Origin: Marinomonas hwangdonensis
Lineage (GTDB): Bacteria > Pseudomonadota > Gammaproteobacteria > Pseudomonadales > Marinomonadaceae
Assembly: GCF_003721245.1 (NCBI RefSeq)
Contig: NZ_RIZG01000003.1
Span: 475,764-539,763 of the forward strand
Direction: 5' to 3'
DNA: 64,000 bases
Below are positions 17,043-25,303 of the stretch, one piece after another (positions within the stretch are counted from its first letter, which is position 1; each line of letters begins with the position of its first letter). The notes below the pieces were generated by a model. The model saw only the letters and a list, made by a program, of their open reading frames with translations. It did not search any database and was not told the origin of the DNA. A program made the translations under genes and the position numbers.

Positions 17043-18659
17043 ATGACAACCAATCTGAATTGGTGGAAAGGTGGGATTATTTATCAAATTTACCCACGCA
17101 GTTTTATGGATGCGAGTGGTGATGGTGTCGGTGACTTAGCCGGTATTACCAGCAAGCTCGACTATGTAGCCTCGTTGGGTGTGGATGGTATTTGGCTTTC
17201 GCCTATTTTTATGTCACCCATGAAAGACTTTGGTTATGACGTGTCTGATTACCGTGACATTGATCCTATGTTTGGTTCTTTAGAGGATTTTAAAGCATTG
17301 GTGGCTCGGTCTCATGAGTTGGGCTTGAAAGTGATGATTGACCAGGTCATCAGTCATTCTGCGGATGTGCATCCTTGGTTTGAAGAAAGCCGCCAAGATA
17401 AGACCAATCCCAAAGCGGATTGGTATGTATGGGCTGATCCTAAGCCAGATGGTTCTCCGCCGAATAATTGGTTGTCCATTTTTGGTGGTAGCGCATGGAA
17501 ATGGGACAGTCGTCGTTTGCAGTATTATCTGCACAACTTCCTAGAGTCTCAGCCGGATTTCAATTTCCATAACCCAGAAGTTCGCCAGGCACATTTAGAC
17601 AACATGCGCTTCTGGCTGGATTTGGGTGTCGATGGTTTCCGTTTGGATACAGTGAACTTCTACTTCCACAGTGAAGGCTTAGAAGACAATCCGCCTGTAC
17701 CTGCTGGTGAACCTAAGACCATGGGAGCGCCCCACGATAACCCTTATACTTACCAACGTCATGTTTATGATTTGAGTCGTCCTGAGAACTTAGATTTTTT
17801 AAAAGACATGCGTGCCATGATGGATGAATATCCAGGCACAACGGCGGTGGGTGAAATTGGCGATGACTTCCCATTAAAACGTATGGCGGAATACACCTCA
17901 GGTGGCGATAAGTTGCACATGGCGTATACGTTTGATTTTCTAAACACGCCTCACTCACCAGATTACATCCGTGATGTGCTAAAAAATATGCAAGAAATTG
18001 TGGGTGATGGTTGGCCATGTTGGGCGCTGTCAAATCATGATGTGGTTCGTTCACGTACACGTTGGGGCGCTGAAGAAGACGCCGAAGCCTACCCATTGAT
18101 TGCTTTAGCCTTGATTTTATCGCTGCGTGGCAGTGTTTGCCTATATCAAGGTGAAGAGCTAGGTTTGCCTGAAGCTGAAGTGCCGTTTGAGCGCATTCAA
18201 GACCCCTATGGCATTCCTTTATGGCCTGTCTTCAAGGGCCGTGATGGTTGCCGTACGCCCATGGTGTGGGATGATTCTGCCTTAGGTGGTTTCTCAACAG
18301 TGGAGCCTTGGTTACCGGTTGATGCGAAACATTTGCCGTTGAGTGTTGCGGTTCAAGAAGCTAACCCAGACGCGTTATTGCATAAAGTGCGTCAGTTGAT
18401 TCATTGGCGTCAAAAGCAGCCTGCTCTAGTAAATGGCGAGCTATCACAATGCGATCTGGGCAATGGGCAACTAATTGGCTTGGTGCGTGAATACCAAGGT
18501 GAGCGTGTATTGGTGGTGATCAATATGACGAACACGTCACAATCCGCCACGCTGAACGGTACGGTATCTGTGCTTGATGGTCATGGATTTACCTCAACCC
18601 TAGAAGGTAAGACACTGACGTTACCTGCGTATCAAGCGTTCTACGCGACCTTGTCTTAA
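17043..18659 (+). CDS. aglA: Alpha-glucosidase, GH13 family
   Basis: This 538-residue cytoplasmic enzyme shows the GH13 alpha-amylase-clan motifs. They are region I (DQVISHSADVHPW), region II DGFRLDTVN with the nucleophile Asp, region III AVGEIGDD with the acid/base Glu, and region IV LSNHDVVRS with the stabiliser Asp. N-terminal WWKGGIIYQIYPRSF is typical of alpha-glucosidases and sucrose-splitting enzymes. It would hydrolyse the alpha-glucoside brought in by AglEFGK; with fructokinase nearby, sucrose is a natural substrate. The start at 17043 follows TTTGGAGAG; the frame opens at 17016 without a ribosome site. Oligo-1,6-glucosidase activity is the main alternative. Confidence 0.92.
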   Translation: MTTNLNWWKGGIIYQIYPRSFMDASGDGVGDLAGITSKLDYVASLGVDGIWLSPIFMSPMKDFGYDVSDYRDIDPMFGSLEDFKALVARSHELGLKVMIDQVISHSADVHPWFEESRQDKTNPKADWYVWADPKPDGSPPNNWLSIFGGSAWKWDSRRLQYYLHNFLESQPDFNFHNPEVRQAHLDNMRFWLDLGVDGFRLDTVNFYFHSEGLEDNPPVPAGEPKTMGAPHDNPYTYQRHVYDLSRPENLDFLKDMRAMMDEYPGTTAVGEIGDDFPLKRMAEYTSGGDKLHMAYTFDFLNTPHSPDYIRDVLKNMQEIVGDGWPCWALSNHDVVRSRTRWGAEEDAEAYPLIALALILSLRGSVCLYQGEELGLPEAEVPFERIQDPYGIPLWPVFKGRDGCRTPMVWDDSALGGFSTVEPWLPVDAKHLPLSVAVQEANPDALLHKVRQLIHWRQKQPALVNGELSQCDLGNGQLIGLVREYQGERVLVVINMTNTSQSATLNGTVSVLDGHGFTSTLEGKTLTLPAYQAFYATLS

Positions 18660-18708
18660 CGCGCGAGCGTATTAGGTCGTGGCGTAAAGTACGAATTGAG
18701 CCTTAGAT

Positions 18709-18745
18709 AAGCCGGTTTGCGTTCTGCGTAAATCGGCTTGTTTTT
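18709..18745 (+). terminator. Terminator after aglA
   Basis: AAGCCGGTTTGCG (18709-18721) pairs with CGTAAATCGGCTT (18727-18739) over 13 bp with two G-U wobbles, followed by GTTTTT. It separates the transport/hydrolase operon from the regulator gene, although some read-through is possible. Confidence 0.8.
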
Positions 18746-18777
18746 CTCTGCTTTATTTGAGTAATAAGTAGGTTGGT

Positions 18778-19848
18778 ATGACAAAAAACATAAAAAAACT
18801 GACTTTAAAAGACGTCGCAGAGCGCTTAGGTGTTTCCACTGCCACCATTTCTAATGCGTTTAACCGCCCCGATCAGTTATCGGCCAGTTTGCGTGAAAAC
18901 ATTCTCAGTGAATGTGAAAAGATGGGCTATTTTGGCCCTAACGCCGCCGCTCGTAGCTTACGTACGGGTCGAACGGGCATCGTAGGTATCGTATTATCCG
19001 ATGATTTGAGCTACAGCCTAACAGACCCCGTTGCCAATCAGTTTTTAAAAGGCATGGCGGAAGTATTTGAAGTGAACGAATACAACATGTTGTTGCTGTC
19101 CTCTGATCAAGTTGAACAAGATGCCCAGAGTCGCATGCAGTCTTCTATGGTCGACGGTTTTATTGTTTATGGTCATAAGCCACAACAATGCATTAACGCT
19201 CCTTGGCTGATGCCAAATAAAAACATCATTACGGTAGACAGTTTTATACCGGGAACCACCTCAGTTAACGTAGAAAATCACAGTGGCGCCTATCGAGTGG
19301 CTTGTCATGCTTTGCAACATAAGCCGGAGGCTGTTGCTATTTTAGGCTTAAGTTTATTGGCGACCGATCGAGTGTGCCGGATACGCGAAGATGAACTATT
19401 TGACCGTGCTGCGTCGATTTCTATTCAACGCTTGTATGGTTATTTTCAAGCACTTGAAGAGCACAATGTCGCCATTACGTCTGAATACATTTGGAATATT
19501 CCTGAAAACAACCATAAGCAAGCTTATCAAGCGGCCCGTGAAGCACTGAGCATGTCAAATCGACCGACGCTCTTGTTGTGCATGAGTGATTGTATTGCGA
19601 TTGCCGCAGTGCAAGCGGCCTTACATATGGGGCTGAGAGTGCCAGAAGATCTGCATGTGGTGGGGTTTGATGGTATTGCAGAGAGTGCGAATTTCCACCC
19701 TTCCATTACCACGATTCATCAGCAAACCGTGGAGAAAGGGCGTATTGCCGCAGAAGTCTTTTTAGGACTTCGGGAAGCCAAAGATGTCATTTTAGACACG
19801 GACCTTATTATCCGTGAAAGCTGTCCTTCTATCGTAGAAATCAATTAG
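18778..19848 (+). CDS. aglR: LacI-family transcriptional regulator (AglR-like)
   Basis: This is a 356-residue LacI/GalR-family protein. The helix-turn-helix at the N-terminus reads LTLKDVAERLGVSTATISNA, followed by FNRPDQLS and the hinge helix region NAAARSLRTGRTG. The remainder is a periplasmic-binding-protein-like effector domain with GIVGIVLSDDLSYSLTDP and a C-terminal HVVGFDGIAESA block. By position it is the probable repressor of the agl operon, relieved by an intracellular sugar or sugar phosphate. It lies downstream of its likely targets on the same strand rather than divergent. Confidence 0.88.
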   Translation: MTKNIKKLTLKDVAERLGVSTATISNAFNRPDQLSASLRENILSECEKMGYFGPNAAARSLRTGRTGIVGIVLSDDLSYSLTDPVANQFLKGMAEVFEVNEYNMLLLSSDQVEQDAQSRMQSSMVDGFIVYGHKPQQCINAPWLMPNKNIITVDSFIPGTTSVNVENHSGAYRVACHALQHKPEAVAILGLSLLATDRVCRIREDELFDRAASISIQRLYGYFQALEEHNVAITSEYIWNIPENNHKQAYQAAREALSMSNRPTLLLCMSDCIAIAAVQAALHMGLRVPEDLHVVGFDGIAESANFHPSITTIHQQTVEKGRIAAEVFLGLREAKDVILDTDLIIRESCPSIVEIN

Positions 19849-19883
19849 ACAGCGGTTTATTTAGAACGCCTTTGATTGAGCCA

Positions 19884-20591
19884 CTATACCCAGTATGCAG
19901 AAATATTCGCGTCTGGGTCCATATGATAAGCAATTTGCGCTTGCAGTAGCTCGGCTGAAGACAACGCGTCAGTCAGTGCGTGGTGCGCCTTATAACGGGG
20001 CAGTCCATATCGTTGACGACACGCGTCTAAACGTAGCGAAAGCGGTCTTCCAAAGCGCTTCCACCAGGGTTTAAAGGTCACTTGACGTTCAATATCCATG
20101 GTATCCAGCACAGGGAAATACAGCGGAAAGCCATAAATTTTTAATGCGGCTTCTAAGAGAAACTGGCGCTCTATAGAAACGCAATGCACGACGACAACCT
20201 GTCCCGCTAATGCGCCTAATATGTCATCTAATATGGCATGTAAGCGCGGTGCCTGAGCCAATTCTGTGTGTGTGATTTCATGGATAGTGACCGATTCTGC
20301 GTTGAGTGAGCAGACAGGTTTAGCGATCCAATATTTGGCGCCATTGCAGCGAATGGTTTTGTGGTTCAAAGGGATTAACCCCAGGCTGATGATTTCATCT
20401 TTGCTCGGATCGAGACCTGTGGTCTCTAAGTCAAGAGAGAGCAGTGGGGTGTCTTTCAACGGGGTGTCAGGACTGATGATGCCCGCTTCGTAATAGCGCT
20501 TCAACGGCCCTTCAGGAGCGTCTAATGCCCACTGTGCAAACATCGCCTGCCAATCTTGCACTTCGTTTTGTTTGTTTTTGGACAATGGCAT
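19884..20591 (-). CDS. DnaQ-like 3'-5' exonuclease
   Basis: This 235-residue protein has the DEDD exonuclease fold. Exo I is LSLDLETTGLDPSKDEI with the catalytic D-x-E, and Exo III is HHALTDALSSAELL with His and Asp of the DEDDh class. Exo II is altered: VVVHCVSIERQFL carries Glu where the usual motif has Phe-Asp, as in other members of this polymerase III epsilon-like subfamily. The start overlaps the stop of the DUF294 gene (TGATG), so the two are translationally coupled. This pairing is recurrent in gammaproteobacteria, often near acetate-response genes, but its role is not settled. I see no polymerase-binding motif. Confidence 0.85.
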   Translation of the reverse strand: MPLSKNKQNEVQDWQAMFAQWALDAPEGPLKRYYEAGIISPDTPLKDTPLLSLDLETTGLDPSKDEIISLGLIPLNHKTIRCNGAKYWIAKPVCSLNAESVTIHEITHTELAQAPRLHAILDDILGALAGQVVVVHCVSIERQFLLEAALKIYGFPLYFPVLDTMDIERQVTFKPWWKRFGRPLSLRLDACRQRYGLPRYKAHHALTDALSSAELLQAQIAYHMDPDANISAYWV

Positions 20592-22447
20592 CAGCTGCGT
20601 TTCCCTGCGTAGCGAAATTTAATAAACTCCTGCTGACGTGATACTATATCAAAAGCATCTCTCAGATGGCGCTTTTCAAAAGAAGACAAATTCTCAGGAT
20701 TTACGTGGTTGTTCGGCTCTTTGCCGGCTTCGATTTGTTCTTTTTGGTTTTTAATTCGCACCATGCCAATCATTTCAAGCGCTAGGGCAAGATCTTTTGC
20801 TCGCCCGTCGGGCAATAATCCCGCCGCTTCGATGTCTTCAATCCGCTCCAAGGTATTTAGACTGTTACTGCCGCAGGCGAGTGCGTGGACACGAACAATG
20901 TCAATAATAGGGGCTATGCCTCTTTCTTTTAAATTAAAAGTGCGCGATTGTTTGCCTTCACCATCTAGAACAAACTGGCGGAAAAAGCCCAGTGGCGGTT
21001 TCCGCTGGTTGGCGTTGCGCGCCATAAAGGTTAAGAAGCCAGAGTGTTGCTTGGCTTCACGGCGAATATGTTGATTCAGCTGCGCGGCCAGGGTTTTGTC
21101 GCCATAGACGCCGCGTAGATCAAAGAAAATAGACAAGCGCAGCAAAGCGTCGGCTTTGGGCTTCTGAATCCACCCGCTGAAGTTTTCTTTCCAAACTCGT
21201 AGCGGCTGACGCCACTGGGTGTTTGACGCCATTATGTCCCCAGGACACAGCTCGTAGCCACACAGATCAAGGTTCTTACAGACCCAATTGCTCAACAGTT
21301 TGAAATACTCTCCGTGCTGTTCTTCATTGTATTTATTGCTCAAGATAATGGCATTGTCTTGGTCTGTCTTAATGGTTTGCTCTTCTCTGGCTTGGGAACC
21401 TAAAGCGATAAAACAATAAGGCACTGGCGGTGGGCCGAACTTCTCTTCAGCCAGTTGCAAGAGTCGCTTCACAAAAGCGGTGCCAATATGGGACATGGCG
21501 TTGCCAATCATTTGCGTATTGGCATCGGCGACAACTAGCTGCGTAAAAGTATGTGTCATTTTACGACTGATCGCCTGCAACCCTTCGATGTCGCTTTGTT
21601 TGTAAATATCACTGATGAGATAAATACTGCCGTGGCTTTCCTTTTGTATCAGATCACCCGAGCTTACGACGCCAATGGGCCGTCCATTTTTCACAATGGG
21701 AATATGGTGAACATTACGCTCCATCATTTTCAATACGGCTTCAGAGGCATAGTCACCGCTGTCCATTATTACTGGATTTCGTGTCATGATGTCTGAGACA
21801 GGTGTATCGTAATCAAGACCTTCAGCAACGGCGCGGGTACGTAAGTCTCGGTCTGTTACTATGCCAATCAGTTCTTCCTGATCCGTAATTAACAAACTAG
21901 ACACTTTGTGCTCAGACATGACTTGTGCGGCGTTACGAATGCTGGCGCTGATGTCTGCACTGATGGGTGGTCGCCTTAATAAACTGATAACCGGACAGGT
22001 CATGAGAGACACATCGGAACTTTGCGCATCCATCGCTGTGCGCAGGCGCACTTCCCGCGTAAGCTCGAAAAAGTCCGAGAAGTTATCATTCTCTTCGTAC
22101 AGTTTTAGAAACCAGCGAGCGGGGATGCAATATAAAAGACTGTCTTCTATAGTGCGCATGGATTGTGATGACTTGCCACCACGTAACAGAGAAAAGTAGC
22201 CAAACAGTTCTCCTTCATTCATGCGTCGAATTAACTTTCCTTCTTTGCTCAGCACTTCAACGGCGCCGCTACGGATAAAGAAAAGGGTGTTATTAAGTGC
22301 ACTGGGTGCAATAACCCACTCTTCGGATCGAGCGTATCGCACTTCAATATCTCGGACCATATCGTTCAGCTGCGGATCGTCTGCAATTTCATAAAAGGGC
22401 GAGTGCTGGCAAAGTGCTTCAAGTATTTCGGTTAATTCGACATCCAT
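20591..22447 (-). CDS. cNMP-binding/CBS/DUF294 nucleotidyltransferase-like protein
   Basis: This is a 618-residue cytoplasmic multidomain protein. Residues about 15-130 form a cyclic-nucleotide-binding-like domain (FIRSGAVEVLSKEGKLI, NEGELFGYFSLL). Residues about 160-275 form a CBS pair (GIVTDRDLRTRAV, VHHIPIVKNGRPIGVVSSGD). Residues about 300-440 form the DUF294 nucleotidyltransferase with ALGSQAREEQTIKTDQDNAI, which carries the G-S and D-x-D metal site. The DUF294 C-terminal domain ends the protein. The layout suggests a nucleotide-sensing protein that modifies a partner, like GlnD-type enzymes; the target is unknown. It is coupled to the exonuclease gene. Confidence 0.88.
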   Translation of the reverse strand: MDVELTEILEALCQHSPFYEIADDPQLNDMVRDIEVRYARSEEWVIAPSALNNTLFFIRSGAVEVLSKEGKLIRRMNEGELFGYFSLLRGGKSSQSMRTIEDSLLYCIPARWFLKLYEENDNFSDFFELTREVRLRTAMDAQSSDVSLMTCPVISLLRRPPISADISASIRNAAQVMSEHKVSSLLITDQEELIGIVTDRDLRTRAVAEGLDYDTPVSDIMTRNPVIMDSGDYASEAVLKMMERNVHHIPIVKNGRPIGVVSSGDLIQKESHGSIYLISDIYKQSDIEGLQAISRKMTHTFTQLVVADANTQMIGNAMSHIGTAFVKRLLQLAEEKFGPPPVPYCFIALGSQAREEQTIKTDQDNAIILSNKYNEEQHGEYFKLLSNWVCKNLDLCGYELCPGDIMASNTQWRQPLRVWKENFSGWIQKPKADALLRLSIFFDLRGVYGDKTLAAQLNQHIRREAKQHSGFLTFMARNANQRKPPLGFFRQFVLDGEGKQSRTFNLKERGIAPIIDIVRVHALACGSNSLNTLERIEDIEAAGLLPDGRAKDLALALEMIGMVRIKNQKEQIEAGKEPNNHVNPENLSSFEKRHLRDAFDIVSRQQEFIKFRYAGKRS

Positions 22448-22473
22448 TGTATTTGTCCTGTTTGTCGTCTCGG

Positions 22474-23040
22474 TTATTGGAGTAGCGGCGTGAAGAGAGT
22501 AATAATTCCGATGATAAGAAAAAGTAAACAGGCTAATTTTCGCGTTAAGTCTGCGTTAATTTTGCCCATTAGCCAGTTGCCCGCAAATACGACAGGCACA
22601 TTAGCCAACATCATGCCTACGGTTGAGCCAATTAATACCATCCATACACTACCATAATGAGCGCCGAGCAATATGGTGGCCACTTGCGTTTTATCGCCAA
22701 TTTCAGCCAAAAAGAAGAGGACGAAAGTCGCACCAAAGGCACCATATTTGAGCATTTTATTGTCTTCGCTATCGTCCTTATCTGGAATGAGCAACCACAA
22801 TCCGACGGCAATAAAGCTGATGCCTACAACCCAACTTAGTGCGCCATCTGGAAGCCAGTTGGCCACTTCGACTCCCAGCCACGCTGAGAGTGCATGATTG
22901 AGTAAAGTGGCAATAAGAATACCAAATACAATAGCTGTTTTAGAGTTAAAGCGAGTAGCAAGAAACAACGCAAGAAGTTGAGTTTTGTCACCCATTTCAG
23001 CTAGAGCAACGGTTAGAGTAGAAGTGAATAACGCTTCCAT
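22474..23040 (-). CDS. mneA: UPF0016/GDT1 family manganese exporter (MneA-like)
   Basis: This 188-residue inner-membrane protein has about six helices. It has the two inverted-repeat family motifs, ALAEMGDKTQLLALFLATRF (about 11-30) and FLAEIGDKTQVATILLGAHY (about 110-129), whose E-x-G-D-K-T residues form the ion path. In Vibrio the MneA homologue exports Mn2+. The ATG at 23040 follows AGGA at 8 bases; the frame extends to 23124, but that part lies in the riboswitch leader. The Mn riboswitch upstream strongly supports manganese as the substrate. The DUF294 gene follows after 26 bases and may be cotranscribed. Confidence 0.9.
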   Translation of the reverse strand: MEALFTSTLTVALAEMGDKTQLLALFLATRFNSKTAIVFGILIATLLNHALSAWLGVEVANWLPDGALSWVVGISFIAVGLWLLIPDKDDSEDNKMLKYGAFGATFVLFFLAEIGDKTQVATILLGAHYGSVWMVLIGSTVGMMLANVPVVFAGNWLMGKINADLTRKLACLLFLIIGIITLFTPLLQ

Positions 23041-23153
23041 ATGAAAAGTCCTAGGTGGGCAGTTAAACAAAAGACAATAAACCTGTGCCCACCTGAGCCA
23101 AGTTATTGTCTTAAGTCTCATCAATCCTGCTGACTTACGTCAGATTAGGACTT
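23041..23153 (-). promoter_or_regulatory. Expression platform of the Mn riboswitch
   Basis: Between aptamer and ATG are three competing pairings. (1) AAGACAATAA (23112-23103) pairs with TTATTGTCTT (23080-23071), 10 bp, followed by TTGTTT, terminator-like. (2) AGGTGGGCA (23094-23086) pairs with TGCCCACCT (23061-23053), 9 bp, interleaved with (1). (3) AAGTCCTA (23153-23146) pairs with TAGGACTT (23053-23046), 8 bp, which would mask the AGGA ribosome site; its CCTA also forms the aptamer P1 3' strand. Metal-bound P1 would therefore free the ribosome site. The pairings are read directly; the mechanism is inferred. Confidence 0.7.
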
Positions 23154-23257
23154 CTTTGCCACGAGCGTGAGGCCCGATTATGTTGACTAAGAATCTTCAC
23201 GTTTCTCAAGGCATAGAGTGCCAAAGTGTTTAACGCAAAGAAGATTACTCCCCTAAG
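23144..23257 (-). ncRNA. yybP-ykoY manganese riboswitch aptamer
   Basis: On the minus strand the leader carries the 5' consensus CTTAGGGGAGTA (23257-23246), the conserved GTCAACATAAT (about 23187-23177) and the 3' element GGCAAAGAAGTCCTAAT (23160-23144). P1 can form from TTAGG and CCTAA, as AAAGG/CCUUU does in known members. The layout matches the yybP-ykoY family, which binds Mn2+ and turns on Mn efflux genes. It precedes the UPF0016 exporter. Confidence 0.87.
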
Positions 23258-23351
23258 AGGACCGCGATGTTAAAAGATTAACCCTAAAAAAGCAATGCCG
23301 ATGACCTAGATCATCGGCATTACAGACAGAACAACAGTGCTTTATTGACGC

Positions 23352-24935
23352 TTACTTATACAAATGCATGTCACTGTGTAAACCTTTCCACAGGCTCACA
23401 CACATAATGAGCATTAGTAGAGTGAAAGGCAGACCAATAGTGATCGCTGCGGCTTGAATAGCTCCTAATGCTTCAGAGCCACCGCCAATTAGCAGTGCAA
23501 TGGCAATGATGCCTTCCAGAATTGCCCAGAATACTCGCTGAATCATAGGTGCATCTGTTTTACCGCCTGCTGTGATACCGTCAATAACCAAAGAACCCGA
23601 GTCAGATGAGGTAACGAAAAAGATCAACACCAATACAATACCGACAAATGAAGTGATTCCGGTTAACGGTAGCTGAGCAAACATCTGGAACATAGCCAAA
23701 GACGAATCAGAAATGCCATTTGCCAGTTCGCCAACGCCCATTTCTACTTGCTCAAGCGCGGAACCACCAAAAATAGCCATCCACACAAGGGACACAGCGG
23801 TAGGTACTAACAAGACCGCAATGATGAACTCACGTACCGTACGACCACGAGAGACACGTGCGATAAACATACCGACAAAAGGTGACCAAGAAATCCACCA
23901 AGCCCAATAAAACACAGTCCAGCCATGGTAAAAGGTTTCGTCCTCACGCCCGATCCAGTTACTTAATGGAATAATGTTCTCAACGTAGCTGAGAAAGTAA
24001 GAACCCACTGCCATAAAAATAGCGCCAGTGTGACCGACGATAACGATAAAAATCGCCAAACCGGCGGCAATAATCATGTTGATACTAGAAAGCAGCTTAA
24101 CCCCACCCTCTAAGCCACGAGCAACAGAAATAATCGCTACAGCGGTTACGCCGACAATGACCAGAATTTGCGTGGTGAGCGTATTCGGAATGTCGAATAG
24201 AAAATGTAACCCCCCAGCGGCTTGCAACGCACCAAACCCGAGTGAGGTAGCGAGACCAAAAATAGTCGCAATGACGGCAATAACATCAATAACATGACCA
24301 ATCACTCCCCATACTTTCTCACCAAATAGTGGGTAAAAAGCAGAACGTATGGTCAGCGGTAATCCTTTGTTATACGCAAAGAAAGCTAAAGACAGACCGA
24401 CTACCGCGTAGATTGCCCAAGGGTGAAGGCCCCAATGGAACATGGTTGCGCCCATGGCAAGATCTTTTGCTTCGGGCGTATTTTTCACCGCATCGAGGGG
24501 CGTTCCGTACCAACCTGTGTAATAAGCAACAGGCTCTGCCACACTCCAGAACATTAGACCGATACCCATACCAGCTGCAAACAGCATGGAAAACCAAGAT
24601 ATGGTCGAATGCTCTGCTTTTGCTTCTGTACCACCCAGTCGGATTTTACCTAATGGTAAAGCAATCAAAACCAAACAGAAAAGCACAAAAATGTTGCCTG
24701 CTACCATGAAAAACCAATCGAAATTGTTAATCGACCAATTTTTTGCACCGGATAGTACAGAGCTTGCATCAGCAGGAAATAATATACTGCCAATAATAAA
24801 AGCAAAGATTAACACCGCGCTGGTACTGAATACCGGGTTTAGCACATCTAGACCAAGAAACTGTATGTTGTCTTGTCCTACTTTGTACGAGGTGTTGTAC
24901 TCTGCCCGACCTTTGTCTGGGACCTTATTACTCAT
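23352..24935 (-). CDS. BCCT-family betaine/choline transporter
   Basis: This is a 527-residue secondary transporter with about 12 membrane helices. The family blocks are WFSMLFAAGMGIGLMFWSVA, followed by EP, and the Trp-rich signature HGWTVFYWAWWISWSPFVGM, followed by FIARVSRGRT. The glycine-rich GMGIGLM segment is of the Na+-coupled BetP type rather than the CaiT exchanger type. It imports glycine betaine, choline or a related osmolyte, fitting a marine cell. The ATG at 24935 sits 7-8 bases after GGGAG; the alternative ATG at 24941 abuts it. It has no long BetP-like C-terminal osmosensing tail. It is monocistronic. Confidence 0.9.
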   Translation of the reverse strand: MSNKVPDKGRAEYNTSYKVGQDNIQFLGLDVLNPVFSTSAVLIFAFIIGSILFPADASSVLSGAKNWSINNFDWFFMVAGNIFVLFCLVLIALPLGKIRLGGTEAKAEHSTISWFSMLFAAGMGIGLMFWSVAEPVAYYTGWYGTPLDAVKNTPEAKDLAMGATMFHWGLHPWAIYAVVGLSLAFFAYNKGLPLTIRSAFYPLFGEKVWGVIGHVIDVIAVIATIFGLATSLGFGALQAAGGLHFLFDIPNTLTTQILVIVGVTAVAIISVARGLEGGVKLLSSINMIIAAGLAIFIVIVGHTGAIFMAVGSYFLSYVENIIPLSNWIGREDETFYHGWTVFYWAWWISWSPFVGMFIARVSRGRTVREFIIAVLLVPTAVSLVWMAIFGGSALEQVEMGVGELANGISDSSLAMFQMFAQLPLTGITSFVGIVLVLIFFVTSSDSGSLVIDGITAGGKTDAPMIQRVFWAILEGIIAIALLIGGGSEALGAIQAAAITIGLPFTLLMLIMCVSLWKGLHSDMHLYK

Positions 24936-25190
24936 AAACATTCTCCCGAATTAGTAATATTCTTTTCATATTCCAAGTGTTTTTTATCTGTATTCACGGT
25001 AGATCTTTAGTCGATGAAGGCTGTAGTGAGTTTTTTTGCACAATCTCACCACCGTACCTTAAAAGAACGGAGATTTTCGTATTGTTCCTAACACGACATC
25101 TTATGTTCTTTTTTGCTGTATCTGCTTAATGGTTCGCAGCACATGTTTATCGTCAAATCTTCATCGTCAGCGATTTTCAATCATGATAAA
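24936..25190 (-). promoter_or_regulatory. Upstream region of the BCCT transporter
   Basis: This AT-rich spacer holds a GTGAG...CTCAC dyad near 25028-25051 and several T-tracts. No convincing promoter could be picked. Osmotic control is expected for the family but not visible here. Confidence 0.35.
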
Positions 25191-25226
25191 ACTAAAAAAG
25201 GCCATCGAAGGACGGCCTTTTTTAGT
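25191..25226. terminator. Terminator of the rdgB-hemW unit
   Basis: ACTAAAAAAGGCC (25191-25203) and GGCCTTTTTTAGT (25214-25226) pair perfectly over 13 bp around a 10-base loop. With A/T runs on both sides it can act on both strands; on the minus strand it ends the transcript from hemW. Confidence 0.9.
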
Positions 25227-25303
25227 TCAAACACCCAATAATGGTACATCAATTTGATTAGATGTCAAATTATCGTCAATAAAACGCCAGTAAAAATAGA
25301 CAT

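Noticed and set aside
24329..24709. 126-codon open frame antisense to the BCCT transporter
   Set aside because: It overlaps a certain membrane-protein gene and shows no start signal or domain.
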